From the NCBI GenBank assembly GCA_963790065.1, contig CAWBNK010000001.1, positions 310,001 through 374,000 of the forward strand: a DNA stretch of 64,000 nt, read 5' to 3'. Under the pieces are notes generated by a model. The model was not told the DNA's origin. It searched no databases and saw only the letters and a list, made by a program, of their open reading frames with translations. Each line of letters begins with the position of its first letter. Within the stretch, counting starts at the first letter, position 1. Positions 7,788-14,859 of the stretch are shown here, in pieces. A program made the translations under genes and the position numbers. Source of the DNA: Palsa-504 sp963790065. Lineage in GTDB: Bacteria; Actinomycetota; Actinomycetes; Streptosporangiales; Streptosporangiaceae.

Positions 7788-7884
7788 TTCAAAGTACTTT
7801 GAAAAACAAAGCTGCTGGGGTCCGGCGCGGTGGTGAAACCCGGGTTTCACCACATTAGAGGGATGAATCCGGGGTTTCACCACC
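7788..7884 (+). promoter_or_regulatory. Operator array: 16-bp palindrome plus perfect 24-bp palindrome plus half-repeat
   Basis: The 230-bp gap upstream of the gene at 7919 holds three ordered elements. TTCAAAGTACTTTGAA (7788-7803) is an exact palindrome, with further ACTTTG/CAAAGT copies at 7777-7801. Positions 7830-7853 form an exact 24-bp palindrome whose half is GTGGTGAAACCC. The right half GGGTTTCACCAC recurs exactly 30 bp later (7872-7883) with a degenerate left half. The 10-bp-multiple spacing puts the two GGGTTTCACCAC copies on the same DNA face, as for cooperative binding. The winged-helix protein encoded at 8587 is the likely binder of at least one element (inference). Confidence 0.65.
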
Positions 7885-7918
7885 CTCGCGGAGGGCCTCG
7901 CAGCACGGGGAGATATGA

Positions 7919-8590
7919 GTGAGCGACAGGGGATCGGCATCGGCCGAGGGCAGCGCCAGGCTGGCTGACGAGGAGCCGCTCTCGCCGCAGGAGGCCCTGG
8001 CGATCGTCGCGGACCAGCAGCACGCGGTCAACCGCAGCCTGCAGGTCAACGTCGCGCTGATGCACGGGGTGATCGGGGCGGCTTGGCTGATCGGCTTCGG
8101 CGTCGCCTACCTGGCCTTCGGGCCCGGAAAGGCCGACCCGGCAGTGGCCTGGACCGCGGCGGCGGTGATCGCGGTGGCGAACGCGATCGCGGCGGCGGCC
8201 GGGCTCGGCCAGACGATACGGCGGGGCCGGGGGATCGAGGGCCGGTCCTGGGACGCCATGCGGATGTATCTGTGGGCCTGGCCGGTGGCGTTCGCCGGGG
8301 GCTACGCGGCCGACGCGGGCCTGCAGTACCAGGGCCTGCCCGAGCGGCTCGTACCACTGCTGTGGCCGGGCACCGCGGCTGGGGTCTCCGGCCTGATGTA
8401 CCTGGCCGGGGGCCTGTTCTTCCGTGACAAGATCCACTACGCCCTGGGCGCGTGGATCCTGCTCGTCACCGCGGCCAGCATGTTCGCGGGAGTGCCGGGC
8501 AACTTCGCCGTGCTGGCCCTGGCGGGCAGTGCCGGCTTCCTGGTCGCCACCTGGCGGTACGCCAGGATCAGGAAACAGGCGAGGGATTGA
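7919..8590 (+). CDS. Polytopic membrane protein of unknown function
   Basis: I do not recognise a named family. The 223-residue product has a soluble acidic N-terminus of about 40 residues and then about six hydrophobic helices (near residues 43-63, 73-95, 118-138, 150-168, 175-195 and 198-213). It ends in a basic tail. The GTG start at 7919 has GGGGAG 6 nt upstream; an ATG at 7915 is out of frame. It is the first gene of a three-gene operon, with the next gene starting inside its stop codon (TTGA). Co-transcription with a small winged-helix regulator suggests an autoregulated membrane module. Confidence 0.8.
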   Translation: MSDRGSASAEGSARLADEEPLSPQEALAIVADQQHAVNRSLQVNVALMHGVIGAAWLIGFGVAYLAFGPGKADPAVAWTAAAVIAVANAIAAAAGLGQTIRRGRGIEGRSWDAMRMYLWAWPVAFAGGYAADAGLQYQGLPERLVPLLWPGTAAGVSGLMYLAGGLFFRDKIHYALGAWILLVTAASMFAGVPGNFAVLALAGSAGFLVATWRYARIRKQARD

Positions 8591-8964
8591 GCGCCGAGGA
8601 CCTGCTGCCGGGGCTGGACCCGGTGATCCACGCCCAGCCCCGGCTGCGCATCACGGTCGTCCTGGCTGCCATCGGGGAGGACGACAGGATGACGTTCCCG
8701 CGGCTGCAGGAACTGACCGGGATGACGGCCGGCAACCTGGCCACCCACCTGCGCAAGCTTGAGGACGCCGGTTACGTCGCGGTCACCAAGTCCTTCCGCC
8801 GGCGCTCGCCGGTCACCTACCTGGCGCTGACCCGCCCCGGGCGGCGGGCGCTGGAGGACTACACCGCCGCGCTGCAGCGCCTGCTGGCCGTGCCAGGCTC
8901 TGGCCCCACCGGCTCTGGCGCCAACGGGGCTCCAGATTCAGATTCACCACAGGAGGAGTCATGA
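8587..8964 (+). CDS. Winged-helix transcriptional regulator (HTH_34/MarR-like)
   Basis: Small DNA-binding protein of about 125 residues. The start is taken as TTG 8587, which overlaps the TGA of the preceding gene; no ATG or GTG lies nearby. The body is one winged-helix domain: LRITVVLAAIGEDDRMTFPRL, the recognition helix MTAGNLATHLRKLEDAGYV, then a wing (KSFRRRSPVTYLALTRPGR). This is the layout of the HTH_34 single-domain repressors. The C-terminal tail is low-complexity (SGPTGSGANG). Its stop overlaps the YceI start (ATGA). It probably represses its own operon through the palindromes at 7788-7884. Confidence 0.82.
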   Translation: MSAEDLLPGLDPVIHAQPRLRITVVLAAIGEDDRMTFPRLQELTGMTAGNLATHLRKLEDAGYVAVTKSFRRRSPVTYLALTRPGRRALEDYTAALQRLLAVPGSGPTGSGANGAPDSDSPQEES

Positions 8965-9464
8965 CCAATCCCGCACCCGGTACCTACACGCTCGATCCGG
9001 AACTCACCACCGTGCGCGCCGACGCCAAGGCCATGTTCGGCCTGATCACGGTGCACGGCACGTTCCGGCTGACCTCCGGTCAGGTCACCATCGCCGAAGA
9101 CCCAGGCCGTTCCAGCGTGCAGGCGAGCATCGAGGCGGGCAGTTTCGCCTCGGGCAACGCGACGCGGGACGCCGACGTCGTCTCGCCTACCCTGCTGGAC
9201 GCGAAGGCCTACCCGGAGATCACCTTCGCGGGCTCCGGGCCGCGCCCCGACGGGACAGACTGGCTGCTGAGCGGCTCAGTCACCGCGCACGGCACCACGG
9301 CGCCGGCCGAGGTCCGGGTCAGTGAGGCACGGGCCGAGGACGGGTCCGCCCGGTTCGTGGCCCGGGCCCGGCTCGACCGCACCAGCTTCGGCGTGACCAG
9401 GAGGAAGGGCATGGTCGGCCGCACCGTCGACCTGGTCATCGAGGCGGTGGGACGGCCGGCCTGA
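8961..9464 (+). CDS. YceI-family protein
   Basis: YceI/TT1927b-type lipid-binding beta-barrel protein of 167 residues. It has the expected start GTYTLDPELTTVRADAKAMFGLITVHGTF, the central NATRDADVVSPTLLDAKAYPEITF and the final RTSFGVTRRKGMVGRTVDLVIEA. AGGAGG at 8951-8956 gives a strong ribosome site, so expression may exceed that of the two upstream genes. No signal peptide is visible, so it is probably cytoplasmic; many actinobacterial YceI proteins lack one. YceI proteins bind isoprenoid-like amphiphiles, but the ligand here is unknown. Confidence 0.9.
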   Translation: MTNPAPGTYTLDPELTTVRADAKAMFGLITVHGTFRLTSGQVTIAEDPGRSSVQASIEAGSFASGNATRDADVVSPTLLDAKAYPEITFAGSGPRPDGTDWLLSGSVTAHGTTAPAEVRVSEARAEDGSARFVARARLDRTSFGVTRRKGMVGRTVDLVIEAVGRPA

Positions 9465-9502
9465 GCCAGCCCGATCAGGGCCGGGCCGGAACAGCAGGAC
9501 CG

Positions 9503-10213
9503 TCAGGCGGGTCCGACGCTGGCCAGGATGGCCTGAGCCAGATCGGCCGGCCGGGTGAACTGGGGCCAGTGACCGGTGGGCAGGTCCACGAAGTCCACCT
9601 CGCGGATCTTCGCGAGCTCCCGCACGTACGGGTGCTCTTCCTCGATCCACTTGCGCAGCGTGGCGCTCGGGAACTCGCACGCGATGACCGTGACGGGCAC
9701 GTCGTAGCGCCGCTCGTCGGACAGCCGCTGCCGGTCGCTCGCGACGTGCTCGGGCGTCGGGATGGCTCGCGCGCGGAACGCGGCGCGCAGGTCGTCGTCC
9801 AGGTCAACCAGGTCCTCGGCGTCGAACAGCGACCAGTCGGGCAGCGGGACCTCGCCGTTTTCCACCGGCAGCTCGTCGTTGATCAACCCGCCGTCGCCCA
9901 GCGGCCCGCTGTCGACGTAGACCACCCGGGCCACCCGGTCCGGCCGGGCGTCGACCGCGGCGTGGGCGACCGCGCCGCCGCCGGAGTGCCCGGCTAGCAC
10001 GACCGGGCCGCCGGCCGGGTCAAGGGAGTCGATGACGCCGACCACTGCGTCGATGTGATCACGCAGGGTGATCCGGGACCGGTCGGCGTCCTTGGACTCC
10101 ATGCCGGGCAGCGTCAGCGCGTGCACACGGTGCCCCGCCAGCTCCAGGGCGGGCGCGACATCGTCCCATGAGGAGCCGTCGAGCCAGAAGCCGGGAATCA
10201 GAATGATGTCCAT
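9503..10213 (-). CDS. Alpha/beta hydrolase
   Basis: Cytosolic alpha/beta-hydrolase of 236 residues. The oxyanion-side start IILIPGFWLDGSSWDDV and nucleophile elbow GHSGGG (Ser near residue 92) are clear. A catalytic His is likely in PTGHWPQFTRPADLA near the C-terminus. This subgroup includes esterases annotated as EstC or salicylate esterase, but the substrate cannot be read from sequence. It is a single gene, facing away from the NHL/phospholipase gene 76 bp away and converging on the YceI operon. Confidence 0.85.
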   Translation of the reverse strand: MDIILIPGFWLDGSSWDDVAPALELAGHRVHALTLPGMESKDADRSRITLRDHIDAVVGVIDSLDPAGGPVVLAGHSGGGAVAHAAVDARPDRVARVVYVDSGPLGDGGLINDELPVENGEVPLPDWSLFDAEDLVDLDDDLRAAFRARAIPTPEHVASDRQRLSDERRYDVPVTVIACEFPSATLRKWIEEEHPYVRELAKIREVDFVDLPTGHWPQFTRPADLAQAILASVGPA

Positions 10214-10289
10214 GATCTGAAGCTAGTCCCAGCCACCGACATTCTGGCTCCGCTGCGCCCGCCGTCTGTACATCTTCGGGTTACCCCGC

Positions 10290-12830
10290 TTGGCTATCCC
10301 CATGGCCCCCCTCCTCCGGCGAAGCGGCTGGCTGTCGCGACTGCCCGCCGCCGCTTCATGCGGCATGATCGCCCTGGTGCCGCTGGTCATCGCCGGGCCC
10401 GCCGCCGGGCCGCTGGCGTCTCCGCCGCGCTTCAGCCAGGCCTTCGGCGCCAGTACGCTGGCCGGCCCCTACGGTATCGCCACCGACGTTAGGGGCGATG
10501 TCTGGGTGGCCGACACGGGCCATAACCGGGTGGCGGAGTTCACCGCATCCGGCCGCCTGCTCACTACGTTCGGCAGCGGGCTGGACCAGCCCGAGGGCAT
10601 CGCCACCGACGCCCGGGGCGATGTCTGGGTGGCCGACACCGGCCACGACCGGGTGGTGGAGTTCTCCGCGGGCGGTCGCCGGCTGGCGGCGTTCGGCTCG
10701 GCGGGCAGCGGCCGCGGGCAGCTCGACCAGCCGGCGGCGCTGTCCGTCTCGCCTGCCGGGACCGTATACGTGGCCGACCAGCGCAACAGCCGGATCGAGG
10801 AGTTCTCCGCCGCGGGCGGCTACCTGGCCTCGATCCCGGTCGCGACACCCGCGGGCGTCGCGCTGGACAAGCTGGGCGACGTCTGGGTGTCCAGCCCGAG
10901 CTACGCCCCCGGCAACTCCGTCTATGAGTTCTCGCCGGAGGGCGCGAAGCTGCGGCAGTTCGGCACCGTCCAGGCGGGCTACGGTGACCTGGGCAATACC
11001 GGCGGGATCGCGGTCGGCCCGGACGGGCACCTCTACGTGGCCCAGCCCGACTTCGGCTTGGTGAGCGTGTTCAAGCCGGACGGCTCGGTCTTCACCGAGT
11101 TCGGCCTGCAGTCCGACCCGGCCGACGGCCGGGAGGACCTGGAGTTCCCGCAGAGCCTGGCCATCGGCAGCGGCGGCCAGGTCTACGTGGCCGATGACGG
11201 CAACAACCGGATCGCCGAGTTCGCCGCCGCGAGCGCGGCAGCCGCCCCCGCCGTTCCCGGCGGCCCGCCGGTCCCGCTGATCACCGGATTGTCCCTGCTT
11301 GCCCTGGTCCTGGCCAGCGCCGGCCTGCTCTGGCTCCGGTCGCGGCGGCGCCGCGGCGTGGCGGACGAGCCGTCCGCCGCCGCGGCCCGGCTGGCCCGGA
11401 ACCAGCCCGTGCTGCCGTCGCCGCAGCTCAGCCGGCGCCGGCTGCTGGCCAGCGCCACCGCGTTGTCCGGTGTCGCGGCGGGCGCGGGCGTCCTGCCGCT
11501 CAGCCTGCGCAAGGTGCTGGCCGCGACGCTCAAGGACCAGCCGCGCGGCTCGCTGGCCGACATCGAGCACATCGTGATCCTGATGCAGGAGAACCGCAGC
11601 TTCGACCACTACTTCGGCACCATGCCCGGAGTGCGCGGCTTCACCGACCCGGCCGCCATCACGCTGCCGAACGGCCACCCAATCTTCCGCCAGCCCGACC
11701 CCACCCACGCGCAGGGCTACCTGACCCCGTTCCACTACGACACCTCCTCGACCAGCGCGCAGGCCACGCCGGGCACCGACCACAGCTGGCCCACCCAGCA
11801 CCAGGCCTGGAACCACGGCCAGATGGACCAGTGGATCGCGGCCAAGGGCCCGTACACGATGGGCTACTTCACCCAGGGCGACATCCCGTTCCACTGGGCG
11901 CTGGCCGAGGCGTTCACCTTGTGCGACAGCTACCACTGCTCGGTGTTCGGCCCGACCAACCCGAACCGCCTGTACATGTGGACCGGGATGATCGACCCGG
12001 CCGGCACCGGCGGCGGCCCCATCATCGACGACAGCCCCGCCTACGACAACATCATCCTGTCCTGGACCACCTATCCGGAGCGGCTGCAGCGGGCTGGCAT
12101 CAGCTGGCAGGTTTACCAGGAGGAGGACAACTACGACGACAACGCGCTGGCCTGGTTCAAGCAGATCGGTAACGCGCCGACGTCATCGCCGCTGTGGCAG
12201 CGGGGCATGCAGAAGCGCGCGGCGGGCTGGTTCGAGGCCGACGCCCGGGCCTGCCGGCTGCCGCAGGTGTCCTGGCTGGTCGCGCCGACCGCGCAGAGCG
12301 AGCACCCGGACTACTTCCCGGCCGCCGGGGCGGAGTACGTCGCGAGCAAGCTCGACGCCATTGCCGCGAACCCGGACCTGTGGTCCAAGACCCTGTTCAT
12401 CTTGACCTACGACGAGAACGACGGGATGTTCGACCACGTGCCGCCGCCCACCGTGCTGGCCGGCACGCCCGGCGAGTTCGTCGGCGGGCTGCCGATCGGG
12501 CTGGGCTTCCGGGTGCCCGCTACCGTCATCTCGCCCTGGTCGGCGGGCGGGCATGTCTACTCGGGGGTGCTCGACCACACATCGCTGATCCGTATCATCG
12601 AGGCCAGGTTCGGCGTCAGGGAACCGAACATCAGCGCCTTCCGCCGCCGGACCTGCGGCGACTTCACCGGGACGCTGAACTTCTCCGGCCAGCCTGCCGG
12701 CTATCCGCGGTCCAACCGGGCCATCAGCCTGGCCACCGCGCAGTCGGAGCTACTGACCGCGCAGCAGGAGGTCTTCGGCAACCCGCCGCCGCTGATCCCC
12801 GTGGCCAACGAACCGGTCCCGCGCCAGTAA
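10290..12830 (+). CDS. NHL beta-propeller fused to phospholipase C-type phosphoesterase
   Basis: One uninterrupted frame of 846 codons joins two proteins that are usually separate. Residues 1-45 are a hydrophobic export signal. About 50-315 are NHL repeats (WVADTGHNRVAEF repeated six or so times). About 328-350 form a membrane helix ending in a basic stop-transfer RSRRRR. Near 380 a twin-arginine-like SRRRLLASATAL is followed by a hydrophobic stretch. From 424 on lies the acid-phosphatase/phospholipase C domain (IEHIVILMQENRSFDHYFG; TYDENDGMFDHVPPP). Secreted phospholipases of this family normally begin with exactly such a Tat signal, so the fusion retains an internal one. Start is TTG 10290 or ATG 10302; neither has a good ribosome site. 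Confidence 0.85.
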   Translation: MAIPMAPLLRRSGWLSRLPAAASCGMIALVPLVIAGPAAGPLASPPRFSQAFGASTLAGPYGIATDVRGDVWVADTGHNRVAEFTASGRLLTTFGSGLDQPEGIATDARGDVWVADTGHDRVVEFSAGGRRLAAFGSAGSGRGQLDQPAALSVSPAGTVYVADQRNSRIEEFSAAGGYLASIPVATPAGVALDKLGDVWVSSPSYAPGNSVYEFSPEGAKLRQFGTVQAGYGDLGNTGGIAVGPDGHLYVAQPDFGLVSVFKPDGSVFTEFGLQSDPADGREDLEFPQSLAIGSGGQVYVADDGNNRIAEFAAASAAAAPAVPGGPPVPLITGLSLLALVLASAGLLWLRSRRRRGVADEPSAAAARLARNQPVLPSPQLSRRRLLASATALSGVAAGAGVLPLSLRKVLAATLKDQPRGSLADIEHIVILMQENRSFDHYFGTMPGVRGFTDPAAITLPNGHPIFRQPDPTHAQGYLTPFHYDTSSTSAQATPGTDHSWPTQHQAWNHGQMDQWIAAKGPYTMGYFTQGDIPFHWALAEAFTLCDSYHCSVFGPTNPNRLYMWTGMIDPAGTGGGPIIDDSPAYDNIILSWTTYPERLQRAGISWQVYQEEDNYDDNALAWFKQIGNAPTSSPLWQRGMQKRAAGWFEADARACRLPQVSWLVAPTAQSEHPDYFPAAGAEYVASKLDAIAANPDLWSKTLFILTYDENDGMFDHVPPPTVLAGTPGEFVGGLPIGLGFRVPATVISPWSAGGHVYSGVLDHTSLIRIIEARFGVREPNISAFRRRTCGDFTGTLNFSGQPAGYPRSNRAISLATAQSELLTAQQEVFGNPPPLIPVANEPVPRQ

Positions 12831-12844
12831 AGATCCATTCGGCC

Positions 12845-12879
12845 GAACGGGCCGTGGTATCAGCCGCCACGGCCCGTTC
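12845..12879. terminator. Strong hairpin terminator after the phospholipase gene
   Basis: GAACGGGCCGTGG and its exact complement CCACGGCCCGTTC enclose a 9-nt loop, 15 nt after the stop codon. The 13-bp GC-rich stem suits an actinobacterial terminator and would work in both directions; there is no obvious U tract. Confidence 0.75.
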
Positions 12880-12883
12880 CGCG

Positions 12884-13087
12884 TCAGCGGGGCTTGAGCG
12901 GTACCGGCGGCAGCGGCGGGGCCGCCAGCGGCGCACCGGGGTAGCCGCGGACCTGGCCGAACCGGCCCGCAACCCAGTCCGCGCGGGCCTGGGCGATCTC
13001 CTCGCCGGTGCGGGCCACGAAGTTCCACCACATCACCAGCCGCTCGCCGAACGGCGCGCCGCCGAGCACGAAGAACCGCGCCCACCA
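12884..13087 (-). pseudogene. Pirin C-terminal remnant
   Basis: The frame reads ARFFVLGGAPFGERLVMWWNF, then VARTGEEIAQARADW, and ends LPPVPLKPR. This is the characteristic C-terminal 65 or so residues of a pirin-family cupin. The N-terminal roughly 200 residues, including the metal site, are absent. Upstream sequence passes abruptly into a different gene fragment in another frame near 13085-13095. I read this as a deletion remnant. A short free-standing protein from the GTG at 13069 is possible but unlikely to fold as pirin. Confidence 0.7.
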
Positions 13088-13238
13088 CCGCGCACGGAAC
13101 GCCGATCGCGGCCGCGACTATCCCGTCGCCCGCCTGGCGCGACAGCACGGTCAGCGGGATGGCGGCGGCGAGCGATGGCAGGGCCAGCAGGCCAAGGATG
13201 ATCCGCCAGGTCCTGGCCGACCCCAGGCGCACGCGCAT
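13085..13238 (-). pseudogene. N-terminal fragment of a small membrane protein
   Basis: From ATG 13238 the frame gives about 50 residues with two hydrophobic helices (WRIILGLLALPSLAAAIPL and GIVAAAIGVPCAVVGAVL). It then runs into GC-rich antisense of the pirin fragment. No family is recognisable. It appears truncated at the same junction as the pirin remnant, consistent with one deletion joining two genes. Confidence 0.5.
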
Positions 13239-13404
13239 GACGGCACCCTACGCGGCGACCGTCCCGGGAACGTTACGGCGGCCGGGTCATCGGACCGCGG
13301 TCACTGGCGTCGGATTACCCGGAATTAGTACAATCCCAGCGACCAATGACCGTGCCGGGCCGCCCCGGGGCAGGCAGCAGACAGCAGCACGCAGGGGAGA
13401 GATG

Positions 13405-14844
13405 ATGTCCGAGCTCATCGTCGGCGGTCACCAATCCGATACGCACCAGAAGGCGCTCCAGATCAACCTGGATCCGCGCTGGTACGGGACGATCGCGGAG
13501 ATCGGCGCCGGGCAGGAGGTCGTCCGCTGGTTCTTCCGTGTCGGCGGGGCCGCGGGCACCGTGGCCAAGTCGATCTCGGCCTACGACATGGCGGTCAGCA
13601 ACGCCGTCTACGGCAAGGCCGAGCGGTACGTCTCCATGGGGCGCCTGCAGGGCATGCTGGACAAGGAATTCGCGCTCAACGTCGAGCGGCTTGATGACGA
13701 ACGCGGCGACATGAACTGCTTCTTCGCCTTCGCCGACACCGTGGTCGCGCGCAGCTTCCGGGGCGGCAACGAATGCCATGGCTGGATGGGCGTAAAGTTC
13801 CAGGCCCAGCCGCACGACGAGCCGAGCCAGATCGTCATGCACGTGCGGATGCTCGACGTGGAGGCGTTCGCGCAGCAGGAGGCGCTCGGGATCGTCGGGC
13901 TGAACATGCTGTACGGGGCGTTCTTCCACCATCACGAGTCGGACAAACTTATCGAGAGCCTGCTCGACCGGCTGACCACCGGCCGGATCGAGATCGACAT
14001 GATCCAGTTCCGCGGCATCGAGTTCCGCGGCGTGGATAACCGGCTCATGGCGCTCAAGCTGGTCCAGCTAGGGCTGAGCGGGGTGGCCATGTTCGGCCCG
14101 GACCGCGAGGTGCTGCAGCCCAGCGAGGTGCTCCGCAAGAAGGCGATCCTGGTCGAGCGGGGCAGCTTCCGCCCGCCGACGCACGTCAACTTGGACATGC
14201 TGGCCACCGCCAAGGAGAAGTTCGCGCAGGACCCGGCGGTGGCAGGCAAGCCGATCCTGCAGCTCACCGAGATCACCATGCGGAACCTGCTGGCCGGCGG
14301 TCAGGACGTCGACCGGCGGGACTTCCTGGCCCGGGCCGAGCTGCTGGCCGCGTGCGGCGAGACGGTGCTGATCACCGACTACTTCGACTACTACCGGCTG
14401 GCCGCCTACATCGCGGAACGCTCGGCCGAGCGGATCGGCATCGTCATGGGCGTGCCCAGCCTCATCGACCTGTTCGACGAGAAGAACCACGCGCAGCTGC
14501 CCGGCGGGATCCTGGAGAGCTTCGGGCGGCTGTTCAAGAACGGGCTGAAGCTCTACGTCTACCCGCACCGGCCCAGCCCGGATGAGGAGCTGCGGACCGT
14601 GGACACCATCAAGGTCCAGCCCGAGCTGCAGCCGCTGTACGACTACCTGCACGGGCGGGGGAGCTTCGTCGACCTCGACAACTTCCGGCCCGAGTACCTG
14701 CCGATCTTCAGCCGTGACGTGCTCCGCCGGATCGCCGCGCAGGACGATTCCTGGGAGACCATGGTCCCGGCCGAGGTGGCCGAGCTCATCAAGAAGCGCG
14801 CGTTCTTCGGCTACGTCAAGCCGGGCCGGGATCATCCGGAGTGA
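13405..14844 (+). CDS. Conserved cytosolic protein of unknown function
   Basis: The 479-residue product is soluble, charged and without signal peptide or membrane helices. I recall close relatives in Proteobacteria and Actinobacteria that start with the same GGHQSDTHQKALQINLDP motif and carry misleading labels such as TonB-dependent receptor; nothing here supports an outer-membrane receptor. Visible blocks are WYGTIAEIGAGQEVVRWFFR, MLYGAFFHHHESDKLIESL, a long HVNLDMLATAKEKF segment, ITDYFDYYRLAAYIAER and a C-terminal LYVYPHRPSPDEELRTVDTI. ATG 13405 is preferred over ATG 13402 because AGGGGAG lies 5 nt upstream. Monocistronic: a 160-bp leader upstream and a convergent synthetase gene 15 bp downstream. 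Function unknown. Confidence 0.85.
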   Translation: MSELIVGGHQSDTHQKALQINLDPRWYGTIAEIGAGQEVVRWFFRVGGAAGTVAKSISAYDMAVSNAVYGKAERYVSMGRLQGMLDKEFALNVERLDDERGDMNCFFAFADTVVARSFRGGNECHGWMGVKFQAQPHDEPSQIVMHVRMLDVEAFAQQEALGIVGLNMLYGAFFHHHESDKLIESLLDRLTTGRIEIDMIQFRGIEFRGVDNRLMALKLVQLGLSGVAMFGPDREVLQPSEVLRKKAILVERGSFRPPTHVNLDMLATAKEKFAQDPAVAGKPILQLTEITMRNLLAGGQDVDRRDFLARAELLAACGETVLITDYFDYYRLAAYIAERSAERIGIVMGVPSLIDLFDEKNHAQLPGGILESFGRLFKNGLKLYVYPHRPSPDEELRTVDTIKVQPELQPLYDYLHGRGSFVDLDNFRPEYLPIFSRDVLRRIAAQDDSWETMVPAEVAELIKKRAFFGYVKPGRDHPE

Positions 14845-14859
14845 CGATCCCCTTCCGGA

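Noticed and set aside
7830..7853. Perfect palindrome as a transcription terminator
   Set aside because: No upstream gene ends near it in the right direction, there is no loop or U tract, and its half-site is repeated as in operators.
10356..11936. 526-codon minus-strand open frame
   Set aside because: Antisense to the NHL/phospholipase gene; repeats in it mirror the NHL repeats and there is no family similarity.
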